Both the position numbers and the translations under genes were made by a program. Positions 29,291-37,828 of a stretch of 64,000 bases of DNA are shown here, in pieces (position 1 is the stretch's first letter; each line of letters opens with the position of its first letter). The notes beneath the pieces were generated by a model that worked only from the letters and a program-made list of their open reading frames with translations, searched no databases and was not told where the DNA came from. The DNA is from Marinobacterium profundum (lineage in GTDB: Bacteria; Pseudomonadota; Gammaproteobacteria; Pseudomonadales; Balneatricaceae). The stretch is from NCBI RefSeq assembly GCF_001528745.1, contig NZ_BCNS01000100.1:1-64000 (forward strand). The letters run 5' to 3'.

Positions 29291-30796
29291 ATGACCGCAA
29301 AAACCACAGGGGCAAAGGCAAGCCCCAAAACCAATCACGATCTTATCTATCACCTTGAGGATACCCCGACCTTCGGCCCGGCATTCTTTGCAGCGCTGCA
29401 GCACGTGCTCGCCAGCTTTATCGGCATCATCACCCCTACCCTGATTGTCGGCGGCGTGCTGGGTCTGGGCAGCGAAGTGCCTTACCTGGTGAGCATGGCA
29501 CTGGTCGTCTCTGGTGTCGGCACCTTTATTCAGGCGCGCCGTATTGGCCCCATCGGTTCCGGCCTGCTCTGCGTACAGGGCACCAGCTTCGCCTTCCTCA
29601 GCACCATCCTCAGTGTCGGTTTTATCGTCAAGAGTGCAGGCGGTGGCCCCGACGAGATTCTGTCGACCATCTTTGGCGTCTGCTTTCTCGCCGCTTTTGT
29701 GGAAGTTTTCCTGAGCCGCTTTATTCATCGCCTGGGTCGGGTTATCACTCCCGTGGTCACCGGTACCGTGATTACCATTATCGGCCTGTCGCTGATCAAG
29801 GTGGGCATGACCGATCTGGCGGGCGGCTTTGGCGCCAAAGACTTTGGCTCGCTTGAGAACCTCGGCCTCGGCGGCCTGGTGCTCGCAACCATTATCATCA
29901 TGAACCGTTTCAACAACCCGATGATTCGCCTCAGCGCCGTGATTGTCGGACTGCTGGTCGGCTTCTGTGTTGCCTGGACCCTGGGTCGCGTCGACTTCAG
30001 TGGTCTGTCGGATCTGCCGCTACTGACCATACCGCAGCCGTTCAAGTACGGTTTCTCGTTTGATATTGCCGCCTTTGTTTCCCTGGCTGTAATCTATGTA
30101 GTCACCGCGATTGAAACCACCGGCGACCTGACCGCCAACTCCATCGTATCGAGCCAGCCAGTCAAGGGCCCCATCTACCTGAACCGCATCAAGTCCGGCG
30201 TTCTGGCCGACGGCTTTAACTCCGCCATGGCCGCAGCCCTCAACAGCCTGCCCATGACCACCTTCAGCCAGAACAACGGTGTCATTCAGCTCACCGGTGT
30301 CGCCAGCCGTCGCGTGGCCTACTACATCGCCGGCATACTGGCGCTGCTCGGCCTGTTCCCCTACATCGGTGGCATTCTGCAGCAGATGCCTAAACCGGTA
30401 CTCGGTGGCGCCACTCTGATCATGTTCGGCACCGTTGCCACCGCAGGCGTGAAGATCCTTGCCCAGTGCGAACTGAATCGCCGCAACATGCTGATTGTTG
30501 CCGTTTCCATCGGCCTTGGCCTGGGTGTCGCAGCGGTTCCTGAAGTACTCCAAGAGCTGCCCAAGACGCTGCAGAACATCATCGGTTCGCCGGTCAGCAT
30601 CGGCGCCTTCAGCGCCATCATCCTGAGCCTGTTCCTGCCGGATGAGTCTGCCCAGCACGCCGATGAGGATCTGCCGGACCAGCACCCGGCAAAAGATGCC
30701 AGCCCGTCCAGAACAACGGACAGTCAGCAGGCCACCCGGGCTGATTCGCTGACCGACAGCACCAGCCCCAAGCCTCTGGGCGGTACAGCCTCTTAA
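29291..30796 (+). CDS. NCS2 family xanthine/urate-type permease
   Basis: Inner-membrane nucleobase:cation symporter of the UraA/XanQ/UacT branch, 501 residues with 12-14 hydrophobic segments. Signatures are FAALQHVLASFIGIITP-type N-terminal TM1 with the conserved His, GSGLLCVQGTSFAF, ETTGDLTANSIVS and NSLPMTTFSQNNGVIQLTGVASR-type blocks (the last at about 316-338). The hydrophilic C-terminal tail of about 50 residues is rich in Ser, Thr and Asp. The gene context favours xanthine or urate over uracil, but the sequence alone does not decide. Ends 25 bp before a perfect terminator hairpin. Confidence 0.9.
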   Translation: MTAKTTGAKASPKTNHDLIYHLEDTPTFGPAFFAALQHVLASFIGIITPTLIVGGVLGLGSEVPYLVSMALVVSGVGTFIQARRIGPIGSGLLCVQGTSFAFLSTILSVGFIVKSAGGGPDEILSTIFGVCFLAAFVEVFLSRFIHRLGRVITPVVTGTVITIIGLSLIKVGMTDLAGGFGAKDFGSLENLGLGGLVLATIIIMNRFNNPMIRLSAVIVGLLVGFCVAWTLGRVDFSGLSDLPLLTIPQPFKYGFSFDIAAFVSLAVIYVVTAIETTGDLTANSIVSSQPVKGPIYLNRIKSGVLADGFNSAMAAALNSLPMTTFSQNNGVIQLTGVASRRVAYYIAGILALLGLFPYIGGILQQMPKPVLGGATLIMFGTVATAGVKILAQCELNRRNMLIVAVSIGLGLGVAAVPEVLQELPKTLQNIIGSPVSIGAFSAIILSLFLPDESAQHADEDLPDQHPAKDASPSRTTDSQQATRADSLTDSTSPKPLGGTAS

Positions 30797-30821
30797 CCGG
30801 ATAACTCACCGGTTCCAGGCA

Positions 30822-30858
30822 ACCGAAAGCGCTGCAACCTGCAGCGCTTTCGGTCTTT
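30822..30858 (+). terminator. Terminator of the second NCS2 permease gene
   Basis: A perfect 15-bp stem (ACCGAAAGCGCTGCA and its complement) with a 3-nt loop, followed by CTTT. Confidence 0.8.
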
Positions 30859-31030
30859 GGCGTGATGGCGCCAATCCATTCCGGCCTTGCTTTTGCCACA
30901 GCGCCGCGCCTTGAGCCGCCGGAGGACGGAATGGTAAGATTCAGCTCCTGACGCAACGATACTTAGCTCCCTGCTGCGCTCAGTACCAAGGTCCATGACG
31001 GGCCCGCATCACAGCAAGGAACAGGCTTCA

Positions 31031-31654
31031 ATGGCCAGCATTCGCGAACGCAATAAACGCCTGATCATCAAGACCGCCTGTCAGGTGTTCGCCGACACGG
31101 GCTTTGCCGCCACCAAGACCAGTGACATCGCCGACAAGGCCGGCCTGCCCAAGGCCAACATCTATTACTATTTCAAATCCAAGGAGGCCCTGTACCGCGC
31201 AGTGCTCGAAAGCATTATCGAGCCGCTGCTGCAGGCCTATGCACCCTTTCACCGCGAGGAAGAACCGGAGCTGGCACTGCGGGCTTATATAAAGGCCAAG
31301 GTACGTATTTCACGGGAACACGCCGATGCCTCCAAGGTCTTCGCCAGCGAGATAATGCACGGCGCACCGCACTTGTCTGCTGACAGTCTGGAACAGCTGA
31401 AGACAGAAGCCGAACGCAGCATCCAGCGGTTACGCCAGTGGATCGCCGATGGCCGCATGGCAGCGGTGGATCCGCAGCACCTGATGTTCACCATCTGGGC
31501 CTCGACCCAGACCTACGCGGACTTCGACTGGCAAATTCTGGAAGTGACCGGCCGCAAGAAACTGCAGGCCAGGGACTATGATGCCGCCGCCGAGCTAATC
31601 ACCCGACTGGTGCTCAAAGGCTGCGAAGTTCAGCCAGAGCACAGCAGTGCCTAA
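31031..31654 (+). CDS. TetR family regulator, RutR-like
   Basis: A 207-residue repressor. The N-terminal TetR helix-turn-helix is at about residues 27-50 (TSDIADKAGLPKANIYYYF). The C-terminal half resembles E. coli RutR closely, with SREHADASKVFASEIMHGAP and AVDPQHLMFTIWASTQTYADF-type segments. RutR senses pyrimidines and controls pyrimidine and purine turnover. The ATG at 31031 follows AAGGA. RutR-type palindromes occur upstream of xdhA and of the adjacent permease, so it probably represses them. No such site was found at its own promoter. Ligand unknown. Confidence 0.85.
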   Translation: MASIRERNKRLIIKTACQVFADTGFAATKTSDIADKAGLPKANIYYYFKSKEALYRAVLESIIEPLLQAYAPFHREEEPELALRAYIKAKVRISREHADASKVFASEIMHGAPHLSADSLEQLKTEAERSIQRLRQWIADGRMAAVDPQHLMFTIWASTQTYADFDWQILEVTGRKKLQARDYDAAAELITRLVLKGCEVQPEHSSA

Positions 31655-31680
31655 CAGCCTGACCGGCCCCCCAGAACGCA

Positions 31681-31715
31681 AACAGGCCCGCTGCCAGGGG
31701 CAGCGGGCCTGTTAG
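31681..31715. terminator. Bidirectional terminator between the RutR-like gene and the HbpS-like gene
   Basis: A perfect 15-bp stem (AACAGGCCCGCTGCC and its complement) with an AGG loop, between two convergent genes. There is no long T run on either side beyond the TT of the stem. Confidence 0.7.
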
Positions 31716-31733
31716 AAGCTCACAGGCCGTCGA

Positions 31734-32168
31734 TCAGACGCCGTTGTCACCCCGCAAGCCGCTCACCGCCACGCCTGCCATGGCGCACAGCTCATCCACA
31801 TCCGACGTATCACCACTGATACCCACAGCTCCCACGATAACGCCGGCGTTATCACGCACCAGCACACCACCCGCCACCGGCACTATGTTGCCCTGGGCCA
31901 GGGTATTCACCGCACCTATAAAGGCCGGGCGATTTTCCGCATCCGCCGCAATCAGACGCGAAGGCTTGCCCAGCGCCAGCGACCCCCAGGCTTTGGCTGT
32001 GGCTATCTCGGGCCGCAACAGGCTGGAACCGTCTTCGCGCTGCAGCGAAACCACACGCCCAGCCTGATCAAGCACCGCGACGGTCAGGGGCGCCGCTCCA
32101 AGTTCCCGCCCCTTGCTCAGGGCGGCCGCGCAAATACTCAGCGCCGTTGCCAGATTAACTGTCGACAT
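31734..32168 (-). CDS. GlcG/HbpS family heme-binding-like protein
   Basis: A 144-residue protein of the GlcG/HbpS/DUF336 family. Recognisable segments are LTVAVLDQAGRVVSLQREDGS, AKAWGSLALGKPS and the glycine-rich PVAGGVLVRDNAGVIVGAVGISGDTSDVDE block (positions 96-125). Members are often found in glycolate and glyoxylate operons, but their molecular role is not settled; some bind heme. I chose ATG 32168 (MSTVNLATALS), preceded by GGAGATG. It is divergent from gcl and shares a 459-bp control region with it, which fits a role in the glyoxylate branch. Confidence 0.75.
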   Translation of the reverse strand: MSTVNLATALSICAAALSKGRELGAAPLTVAVLDQAGRVVSLQREDGSSLLRPEIATAKAWGSLALGKPSRLIAADAENRPAFIGAVNTLAQGNIVPVAGGVLVRDNAGVIVGAVGISGDTSDVDELCAMAGVAVSGLRGDNGV

Positions 32169-32446
32169 TTTACATCTCCTCAAGGTTTTACAAGGTTAAA
32201 CAAGATCAGTTGACGCTGCAGGACAGCCCCTGCCTGGGGCTCCTTGTCCTGCCCGCCTGAAATGGGTCGGGTGTGCGCCCGGGACAGATCGCCAGCAGAG
32301 ACCTGTACTGAAAAAACGCCAGACTGTATGCACTAGTACCGAACAGATCGGTTACAAAAAACACAATTAAAAATACAAACCAACCTTAAACAGACAATAT
32401 CTATAGCCCAACAAAACCACCAATCCAATACATTTTTTATATTTTT

Positions 32447-32456
32447 TTGTATACAA
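32447..32456. promoter_or_regulatory. GntR-type operator TTGTATACAA upstream of gcl (distal)
   Basis: Perfect palindrome in an AT-rich stretch, 172 bp before the gcl start, within the 459-bp non-coding region 32169-32627 shared with the divergent HbpS-like gene. Confidence 0.7.
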
Positions 32457-32590
32457 AATGTAACAGACTAAAGTATTAGTCCGTAACATCATGTTTTAAA
32501 ACAACTTACCAGGCAGCCCGCAATTTCACCTTCAGTCAAAGGGGGCTTGACCTTAAGTAGGCCTAATGCATAGAATCAGTCATAAGTATT

Positions 32591-32600
32591 TTGTACACAA
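32591..32600. promoter_or_regulatory. GntR-type operator TTGTACACAA upstream of gcl (proximal)
   Basis: Match to TTGTAYACAA, 27 bp before the gcl ATG, so a bound protein would sit on the start of the transcript or just behind the promoter. Its centre is 144 bp from the distal site, which could allow looping. Confidence 0.7.
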
Positions 32601-32627
32601 TTAACAACAAATAAAGGTCACAATATA

Positions 32628-34403
32628 ATGGCAAAGATGAGAGCGATTGAAGCCGCCATTGAAGTACTCAAGCGCGAAGGCATCGACACCGCCTTCGGTC
32701 TGCCAGGCGCCGCCATCAACCCGATGTATGCCGCCATGAAAAAACTCGGTGGTATTGATCATGTGCTGGCACGCCATGTTGAAGGCGCCTCCCATATGGC
32801 CGAGGGCTACACCCGAACCAACCCTGGTAACATTGGCCTCTGTATCGGTACCTCCGGCCCCGCCGGCACCGACATGATCACCGGCCTCTATTCCGCCTCC
32901 GCCGACTCTATTCCCATTCTGTGCATCACCGGCCAGGCCCCCCGTGCACGCATGCACAAGGAAGACTTCCAGGCGGTGGATATCAGTAGCATCGCAGCCC
33001 CTGTCACCAAGTGGGCCACCACCGTACTGGAACCGGCCCAGGTACCCTGGGTATTCCAGAAGGCATTCCACATCATGCGCTCCGGTCGCCCCGGCCCCGT
33101 GCTGATCGACCTGCCATTCGATGTACAGATGGCCGAAATCGAATTTGATATAGACACCTACGAGCCGCTGCCCCAGGCCAGGCCTGCAGCCACCCGCAAG
33201 CAGGTCGAGAAAGCGCTGACCATGCTCAGCGCCGCCGAGCGCCCGCTGCTGGTGGCCGGTGGTGGCATCATCAATGCCGACGCCTGCGAGAAGTTTGTCG
33301 AGTTCGCTGAACTGACCGGCATTCCGGTTATCCCGACGCTGATGGGCTGGGGCATCATCCCGGATGATCACCCACAGATGGTCGGCATGGTGGGGCTGCA
33401 GACATCCCACCGTTACGGCAACGCCACCATGCTGGCATCGGATGTAGTACTGGGCATCGGCAACCGCTGGGCCAACCGCCACACCGGCTCCGTTGAGGTC
33501 TACACCGAGAACCGCAGCTTTATCCACGTCGATATAGAACCAACCCAGATCGGCCGCGTCTTCATGCCGGATTTAGGGATAGTGTCCGACGCCGGCGCCG
33601 CACTGGACCGTTTCCTGGAAGTTGCCCGCGAATGGAAGGCCGCCGGCAAGCTGGCGGATCGCAGTGCCTGGCTGGCGGAATGTCAGGAACGCAAGCGTAC
33701 CCTGCAGCGCAAGACCCACTTCGACAATGTGCCGGTCAAACCGCAGCGCGTGTACGAGGAAATGAACAAAGCCTTTGGCAGGGACACCTGTTATGTCAGC
33801 ACCATCGGATTATCACAAATCGCCGCTGCGCAGTTCCTGCACGTCTACAAGCCACGCCACTGGATCAACTGCGGCCAGGCCGGCCCACTGGGCTGGACCA
33901 TTCCAGCCGCACTGGGCGTCGTCAAAGCCGATCCCGCCCGTCAGGTGGTGGCGCTATCAGGTGACTACGACTTCCAGTTCATGATCGAGGAGCTGGCGGT
34001 CGGTGCGCAGTTCAATCTGCCTTACATTCACATACTGGTGAACAACTCCTACCTGGGCCTTATTCGCCAGGCGCAGCGCGGCTTTGACATGGACTACTGC
34101 GTGCAGCTGGCATTCGAGAACCAGAACGCCCCTGAACTCGAAGGCTACGGTGTTGACCACGTCGCCGTCGTTGAAGGGCTGGGCTGCAAAGCGATTCGTG
34201 TTCGCGATCCGGAGCAGATCCAGGCCGCCTTGCAACAAGCCAAGGAACTGATGCACAAGCACCGTGTACCCGTAGTGGTTGAGATCATGCTGGAGCGTGT
34301 CACCAACATCGCCATGGGCACCGAAATCAACGCCATCAACGAGTTCGAAGACCTGGCCGAGCGCGGCATAGACGCGCCCACCGCCATCTCCATGCTCGAC
34401 TGA
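32628..34403 (+). CDS. gcl: Glyoxylate carboligase (tartronate-semialdehyde synthase)
   Basis: ThDP/FAD enzyme joining two glyoxylates to tartronate semialdehyde and CO2. The 591-residue protein has the three-domain ThDP layout. Val51 in LARHVEGAS replaces the Glu found in most ThDP enzymes, a hallmark of Gcl. The ThDP motif [29 protein letters not shown] spans about 444-472. The length is the same as E. coli Gcl (593). It heads gcl-hyi-glxR. Two TTGTAYACAA operators precede it. A short perfect hairpin (34412-34430) lies between gcl and hyi. Confidence 0.97.
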   Translation: MAKMRAIEAAIEVLKREGIDTAFGLPGAAINPMYAAMKKLGGIDHVLARHVEGASHMAEGYTRTNPGNIGLCIGTSGPAGTDMITGLYSASADSIPILCITGQAPRARMHKEDFQAVDISSIAAPVTKWATTVLEPAQVPWVFQKAFHIMRSGRPGPVLIDLPFDVQMAEIEFDIDTYEPLPQARPAATRKQVEKALTMLSAAERPLLVAGGGIINADACEKFVEFAELTGIPVIPTLMGWGIIPDDHPQMVGMVGLQTSHRYGNATMLASDVVLGIGNRWANRHTGSVEVYTENRSFIHVDIEPTQIGRVFMPDLGIVSDAGAALDRFLEVAREWKAAGKLADRSAWLAECQERKRTLQRKTHFDNVPVKPQRVYEEMNKAFGRDTCYVSTIGLSQIAAAQFLHVYKPRHWINCGQAGPLGWTIPAALGVVKADPARQVVALSGDYDFQFMIEELAVGAQFNLPYIHILVNNSYLGLIRQAQRGFDMDYCVQLAFENQNAPELEGYGVDHVAVVEGLGCKAIRVRDPEQIQAALQQAKELMHKHRVPVVVEIMLERVTNIAMGTEINAINEFEDLAERGIDAPTAISMLD

Positions 34404-34457
34404 TCGATACCGCAGGAGCAGCGCTCCTGCGCACAACCGCACATTGAGGTAAACGAA

Positions 34458-35240
34458 ATGCCACGTTTTTGCGCCAACCTGTCGATGCTCTTCACCGAGC
34501 ACGACTTTCTCGAGCGCTTCGACGCCGCCGCCAAAGCCGGCTTTAGCGGCGTCGAGTACCTGTTCCCCTACGATTTTGATGCTGCAGAAATCCGCGCGAA
34601 ACTCGATGCCAACAACCTGACCCAGGTGCTGTTCAACCTGCCCGCCGGTGACTGGAATGCCGGCGAGCGCGGTATCGCCTGCCACCCCGACCGCATCGAG
34701 GAGTTCCGCTCGGGCGTCGAGCGCGCCATCCAGTACGCCAAGGTGCTGGGCAACGATCAGGTCAACTGCCTCGCTGGCATTCAGCCAGACGCTGTCAGTG
34801 ATGATCTGGCCGAGGCCACCCTGGTGGAAAACCTCAGCTATGCCGCCGCCACGCTCAAGCAAGCCGGCATCCGTCTGGTGATGGAAGCCATCAATACCCG
34901 CGATATCCCCGGTTTCTTTCTTAACAACACCCAGCAGGCACTGCGTATCCGTGAGCAGGTGGGCAGCGACAACCTGAATCTGCAGTACGACATCTACCAT
35001 ATGCAGATCATGGAGGGTGATATCTGCCCGACGCTGCAGGCCAACCTCGGTGCCATTGCGCACGTTCAGCTGGCCGATAACCCGGGCCGGCACGAGCCCG
35101 GCACCGGCGAGCTGAACTACCCCTTTATTTTCAGTTTTATCGACCAAATCGGCTACGACGGCTGGATTGGCTGCGAATACAAACCGGCCACCAGCACTGA
35201 AGCTGGCCTGAGCTGGCTGAAAGACATGAATGCCGTTTAA
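34458..35240 (+). CDS. hyi: Hydroxypyruvate isomerase
   Basis: Interconverts hydroxypyruvate and tartronate semialdehyde; AP-endonuclease-2-like TIM barrel. The 260-residue protein begins MPRFCANLSMLFTEHDFLERF and has GFSGVEYLFPYD, EAINTRDIPGFFL and YDIYHMQIMEGD, with metal ligands expected at the Glu and His of these segments. Length fits Hyi (258 in E. coli). It is 54 bp after gcl and 60 bp before glxR in the same operon. Confidence 0.95.
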   Translation: MPRFCANLSMLFTEHDFLERFDAAAKAGFSGVEYLFPYDFDAAEIRAKLDANNLTQVLFNLPAGDWNAGERGIACHPDRIEEFRSGVERAIQYAKVLGNDQVNCLAGIQPDAVSDDLAEATLVENLSYAAATLKQAGIRLVMEAINTRDIPGFFLNNTQQALRIREQVGSDNLNLQYDIYHMQIMEGDICPTLQANLGAIAHVQLADNPGRHEPGTGELNYPFIFSFIDQIGYDGWIGCEYKPATSTEAGLSWLKDMNAV

Positions 35241-35300
35241 GCAGCTTCCAGTTCAAACAACTTAATAGTCTAAGTACTTAATTAGACAGGAGAATAGACA

Positions 35301-36188
35301 ATGGCAAAGATCGGATTCATCGGCACCGGCATCATGGGCAAGCCCATGGCTCAAAACCTGCAAAACGCAGGGCACACCCTGTTTTTCTCGGAACATCATG
35401 ACCCGGCGCCCGCCGACCTGCTGGGTGAGCGCGGTGTCGCCCTGGCGACCCCAAAAGACGTCGCCCAGGAAGCCGAGTTCATCATTCTGATGGTGCCCGA
35501 CACCCCCCAGGTTGAAGACGTGCTGTTCCGTGAAAACGGTGTCGCCGAAGGCGCAGCGGCGGGCAAGGTCGTGATCGACATGAGTTCCATCTCTCCCATC
35601 GCCACCAAGGCGTTCGCCGAGCGCATCAAGGCCACGGGAGCCGAATACCTGGATGCACCCGTATCCGGCGGCGAAGTGGGCGCCAAGGCTGCGAGTCTCA
35701 CCATCATGGTGGGCGGCAGCGAAGCGGCGTTTGAGCGCGCCAAACCGCTGTTCGACCTTATGGGCAAGAATATCACCCTGGTGGGTGGCAACGGTGACGG
35801 CCAGACCACCAAGGTGGCCAACCAGATCATAGTTGCACTGAACATCCAGGCTGTCTCCGAGGCTCTGCTGTTCGCCTCCAAGGCCGGTGCCAATCCCGCC
35901 AAGGTACGTGAAGCTCTGATGGGTGGTTTTGCTTCCTCCAAGATCCTGGAAGTACACGGCGAGCGCATGGTCAAGGGCACCTTCGATCCGGGCTTCAGAA
36001 TCAGCCTGCACCAGAAGGATCTTAACCTGGCACTGGAAGGCGCCCGGGCGTTGCAGATCAACCTGCCCAATACCGCCAGTGCGCAGCAGAATTTCAGCAC
36101 CTGCGCAGCACTCGGTGGTGAAAACTGGGATCACTCGGCCATGATCAAGGCCTTGGAACATATGGCTAATCATTCGATCCGCGACTGA
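35301..36188 (+). CDS. glxR: 2-hydroxy-3-oxopropionate (tartronate semialdehyde) reductase
   Basis: Reduces tartronate semialdehyde to D-glycerate. The 295-residue beta-hydroxyacid dehydrogenase has the NAD motif GFIGTGIMGKPMAQNL (residues 5-20), the substrate-binding DAPVSGGEVGAK block near 119 and the catalytic Lys in GDGQTTKVANQ near 173. SD GACAGGAGA precedes the ATG. It ends ...ALEHMANHSIRD. Four further 80-bp copies of the last 25 or so codons follow directly (36189-36510), and the final copy encodes a slightly different tail. No glycerate kinase gene follows in this window. Confidence 0.95.
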   Translation: MAKIGFIGTGIMGKPMAQNLQNAGHTLFFSEHHDPAPADLLGERGVALATPKDVAQEAEFIILMVPDTPQVEDVLFRENGVAEGAAAGKVVIDMSSISPIATKAFAERIKATGAEYLDAPVSGGEVGAKAASLTIMVGGSEAAFERAKPLFDLMGKNITLVGGNGDGQTTKVANQIIVALNIQAVSEALLFASKAGANPAKVREALMGGFASSKILEVHGERMVKGTFDPGFRISLHQKDLNLALEGARALQINLPNTASAQQNFSTCAALGGENWDHSAMIKALEHMANHSIRD

Positions 36189-36510
36189 AAAGCGAAAACT
36201 GGGGCTTAACCACGGCGGCGATGTTCAAGGCCCTGGAACATATGGCTAATCATTCGATCCGCGACTGAAAGGCGAAAACTGGAGTTTAACCACGGCAGCC
36301 ATGATCAAAGCCCTGGAACATATGGCCAATCATTCGATCCGCGACTGAAAAGCGAAAACTGGGGTTTAACCACGGCGGCGATGTTCAAGGCCCTGGAACA
36401 TATGGCCAATCATTCAATCCGCGACTGAAAGGCGAAAACTGGGGTTTAACCACGGCAGCCATGATCAAAACCCTGGAGCAGATGCCAACCACAGCATTCG
36501 CGAGAAATAA
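36120..36510 (+). repeat. 80-bp tandem repeats of the glxR 3' end
   Basis: The last 69 bp of glxR are followed by four copies with an exact 80-bp period (TGA codons at 36186, 36266, 36346 and 36426; the last unit ends with TAA at 36508). Each copy still spells a GlxR-like tail, (S/G)ENWGLTTAAM..KALEHMANHSIRD and a stop, in its own frame. Units 1 and 3 share AGCGAAAACTGGGG and GCGGCGATGTTCAAGG; units 2 and 4 share GGCGAAAACTGG and GCAGCCATGATCAAA. The array is therefore a duplicated 160-bp dimer. Compared with the copies, the gene itself lacks 6 bp. Confidence 0.95.
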
Positions 36511-36591
36511 GTCGATTTATCCGCAGACCGAGCTCCTGCAACCTGCGTAGGAGATCACTCTGCGGGTGATATACAAACCTTGTTCACGGCT

Positions 36592-36621
36592 GAAGGGACC
36601 CGGTTTATCCGGTGCCCTTCA
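36592..36621 (+). terminator. Possible terminator of gcl-hyi-glxR
   Basis: GAAGGG..CCGG / CCGG..CCCTTC imperfect hairpin with a TTTAT loop, about 80 bp past the repeat array. It has no strong T run. The rest of 36511-36735 shows nothing recognisable. Confidence 0.4.
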
Positions 36622-36735
36622 TCTATTTGGGGTCAGGGCTGGTCTGCCAGAAAAGGCCGACGTCCGTTGCCGGCTTGATTCTGAGCCCTGATCCATTTTT
36701 TCAGTAGGTTACACATCAACTCCAATCTTTAAATA

Positions 36736-36756
36736 TTGAACCTTGAACCCTGAACA
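36736..36756. repeat. Short heptanucleotide repeat (TTGAACC)
   Basis: TTGAACC TTGAACC CTGAACA: three 7-bp units, the last with two changes. The same period as the tract at 22686-22890. Confidence 0.6.
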
Positions 36757-37807
36757 CTCAATAATCCGGACTCGGGCTTGCATCAATAATCCCCGGCCTG
36801 ATTCCAGAGCATTGATAACCCACCAGCTGGCAGCCTTTTTGTCGGAAACACCTATCTTGAGCACAAGACTTACCCTGGCCTGCGGGCTCGATATGCTGCT
36901 GCACAGTTTTAGTCAGATCCTGTTTCAGTCACACCGTGGCTGTGGCGCGCTGATCCTGCTGGCCATTGGCCTGGAATCCATCACGGCGCTACTTGGCAGT
37001 TTGCTGGGCTGGGGCGGCGCCCTGCTCGGCGCCCGCCTGATCAGGGCCGATAGCGCCATGATGCGCGCCGGCTACTTCGGTTTTAACGGCGCCCTGCTGG
37101 GGCTGGCGCTGAACCTGTTGCTAGGACAGTCGTGGTTCAGCGTCACCTGTATCCTCGCGTTTTCTGCCTTAAGCGCGCCCCTGGTGCAGCTGCAGATTCG
37201 ACGCTGGCGCATCCCGCCCTATACCAGTGCTTTTATACTGATGAGCTGGTGTGCCTGGCTGCTGGCTGCAATGCTGGAGTTGCTGCCGAACACCGCTATT
37301 CCGGATACTGCAGCCCTTGGTACAGCAACGGATGATGCCGTCACGGGCGCGATAACACTGCTGCAGTGGAGTGCTGGAGTAGTGCGCGGACTCGGTCAGG
37401 TGTTTTTTCTGGAATCGCTGCCAGCCGGGTTGCTGATACTGGCGGCGCTGGCGCTATCAGCACCGCGCAATGCACTTTGGGGCCTGGGTGGCGCACTGCT
37501 TGGCAGCCTGGTTGCCAGCCTGTGCAGCGCTCTTGCCGACACCCCGCTGTTCTCGCCCCAGGCGATTGCCGCCGGCTTGTTCGGCTATAACGGCGCCCTG
37601 GCCGCCTTGGCGTTACTGCAGCGCTTCCCTCGCCAGCCGGCCATCATCGCCGCCGGCGTAGTGCTGGCAACAGTATTGCAGCCCCTGTTCGGCATCATCG
37701 GACTGCCGGCCTTCACCGCCCCCTTTGTACTTGCCTGCTGGCTGATTGTGATACTGGCCAGCATCCTGCAAAGGCAACAGCAAAAGCGAAACACCCTATC
37801 TCCCTGA
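36743..37807 (+). CDS. UT family urea transporter
   Basis: Inner-membrane urea channel of the UT family, up to 354 residues, with two homologous hydrophobic halves. The first has LLHSFSQILFQSHRGCGALI and AGYFGFNGALLGLAL; the second has VVRGLGQVFFLESLPAGLLIL and AAGLFGYNGALAALAL. This duplicated GxGQ(V/I)xF / GxxGxNGxLxGLAL pattern is diagnostic. The start is uncertain: the TTG at 36743 lies inside a heptamer repeat and has no ribosome site, and TTG 36812, TTG 36857 or ATG 36893 are alternatives. It probably handles urea released by Alc and AllA. No urease gene is in this window. Confidence 0.85.
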   Translation: MNPEHSIIRTRACINNPRPDSRALITHQLAAFLSETPILSTRLTLACGLDMLLHSFSQILFQSHRGCGALILLAIGLESITALLGSLLGWGGALLGARLIRADSAMMRAGYFGFNGALLGLALNLLLGQSWFSVTCILAFSALSAPLVQLQIRRWRIPPYTSAFILMSWCAWLLAAMLELLPNTAIPDTAALGTATDDAVTGAITLLQWSAGVVRGLGQVFFLESLPAGLLILAALALSAPRNALWGLGGALLGSLVASLCSALADTPLFSPQAIAAGLFGYNGALAALALLQRFPRQPAIIAAGVVLATVLQPLFGIIGLPAFTAPFVLACWLIVILASILQRQQQKRNTLSP

Positions 37808-37828
37808 CGGCAGGTCCGCTCTACCTGT

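Noticed and set aside
36120-36510. Regular direct repeats that could suggest a CRISPR array
   Set aside because: The repeats are head-to-tail without variable spacers, 80 bp long, and derived from the glxR coding end. No cas genes nearby.
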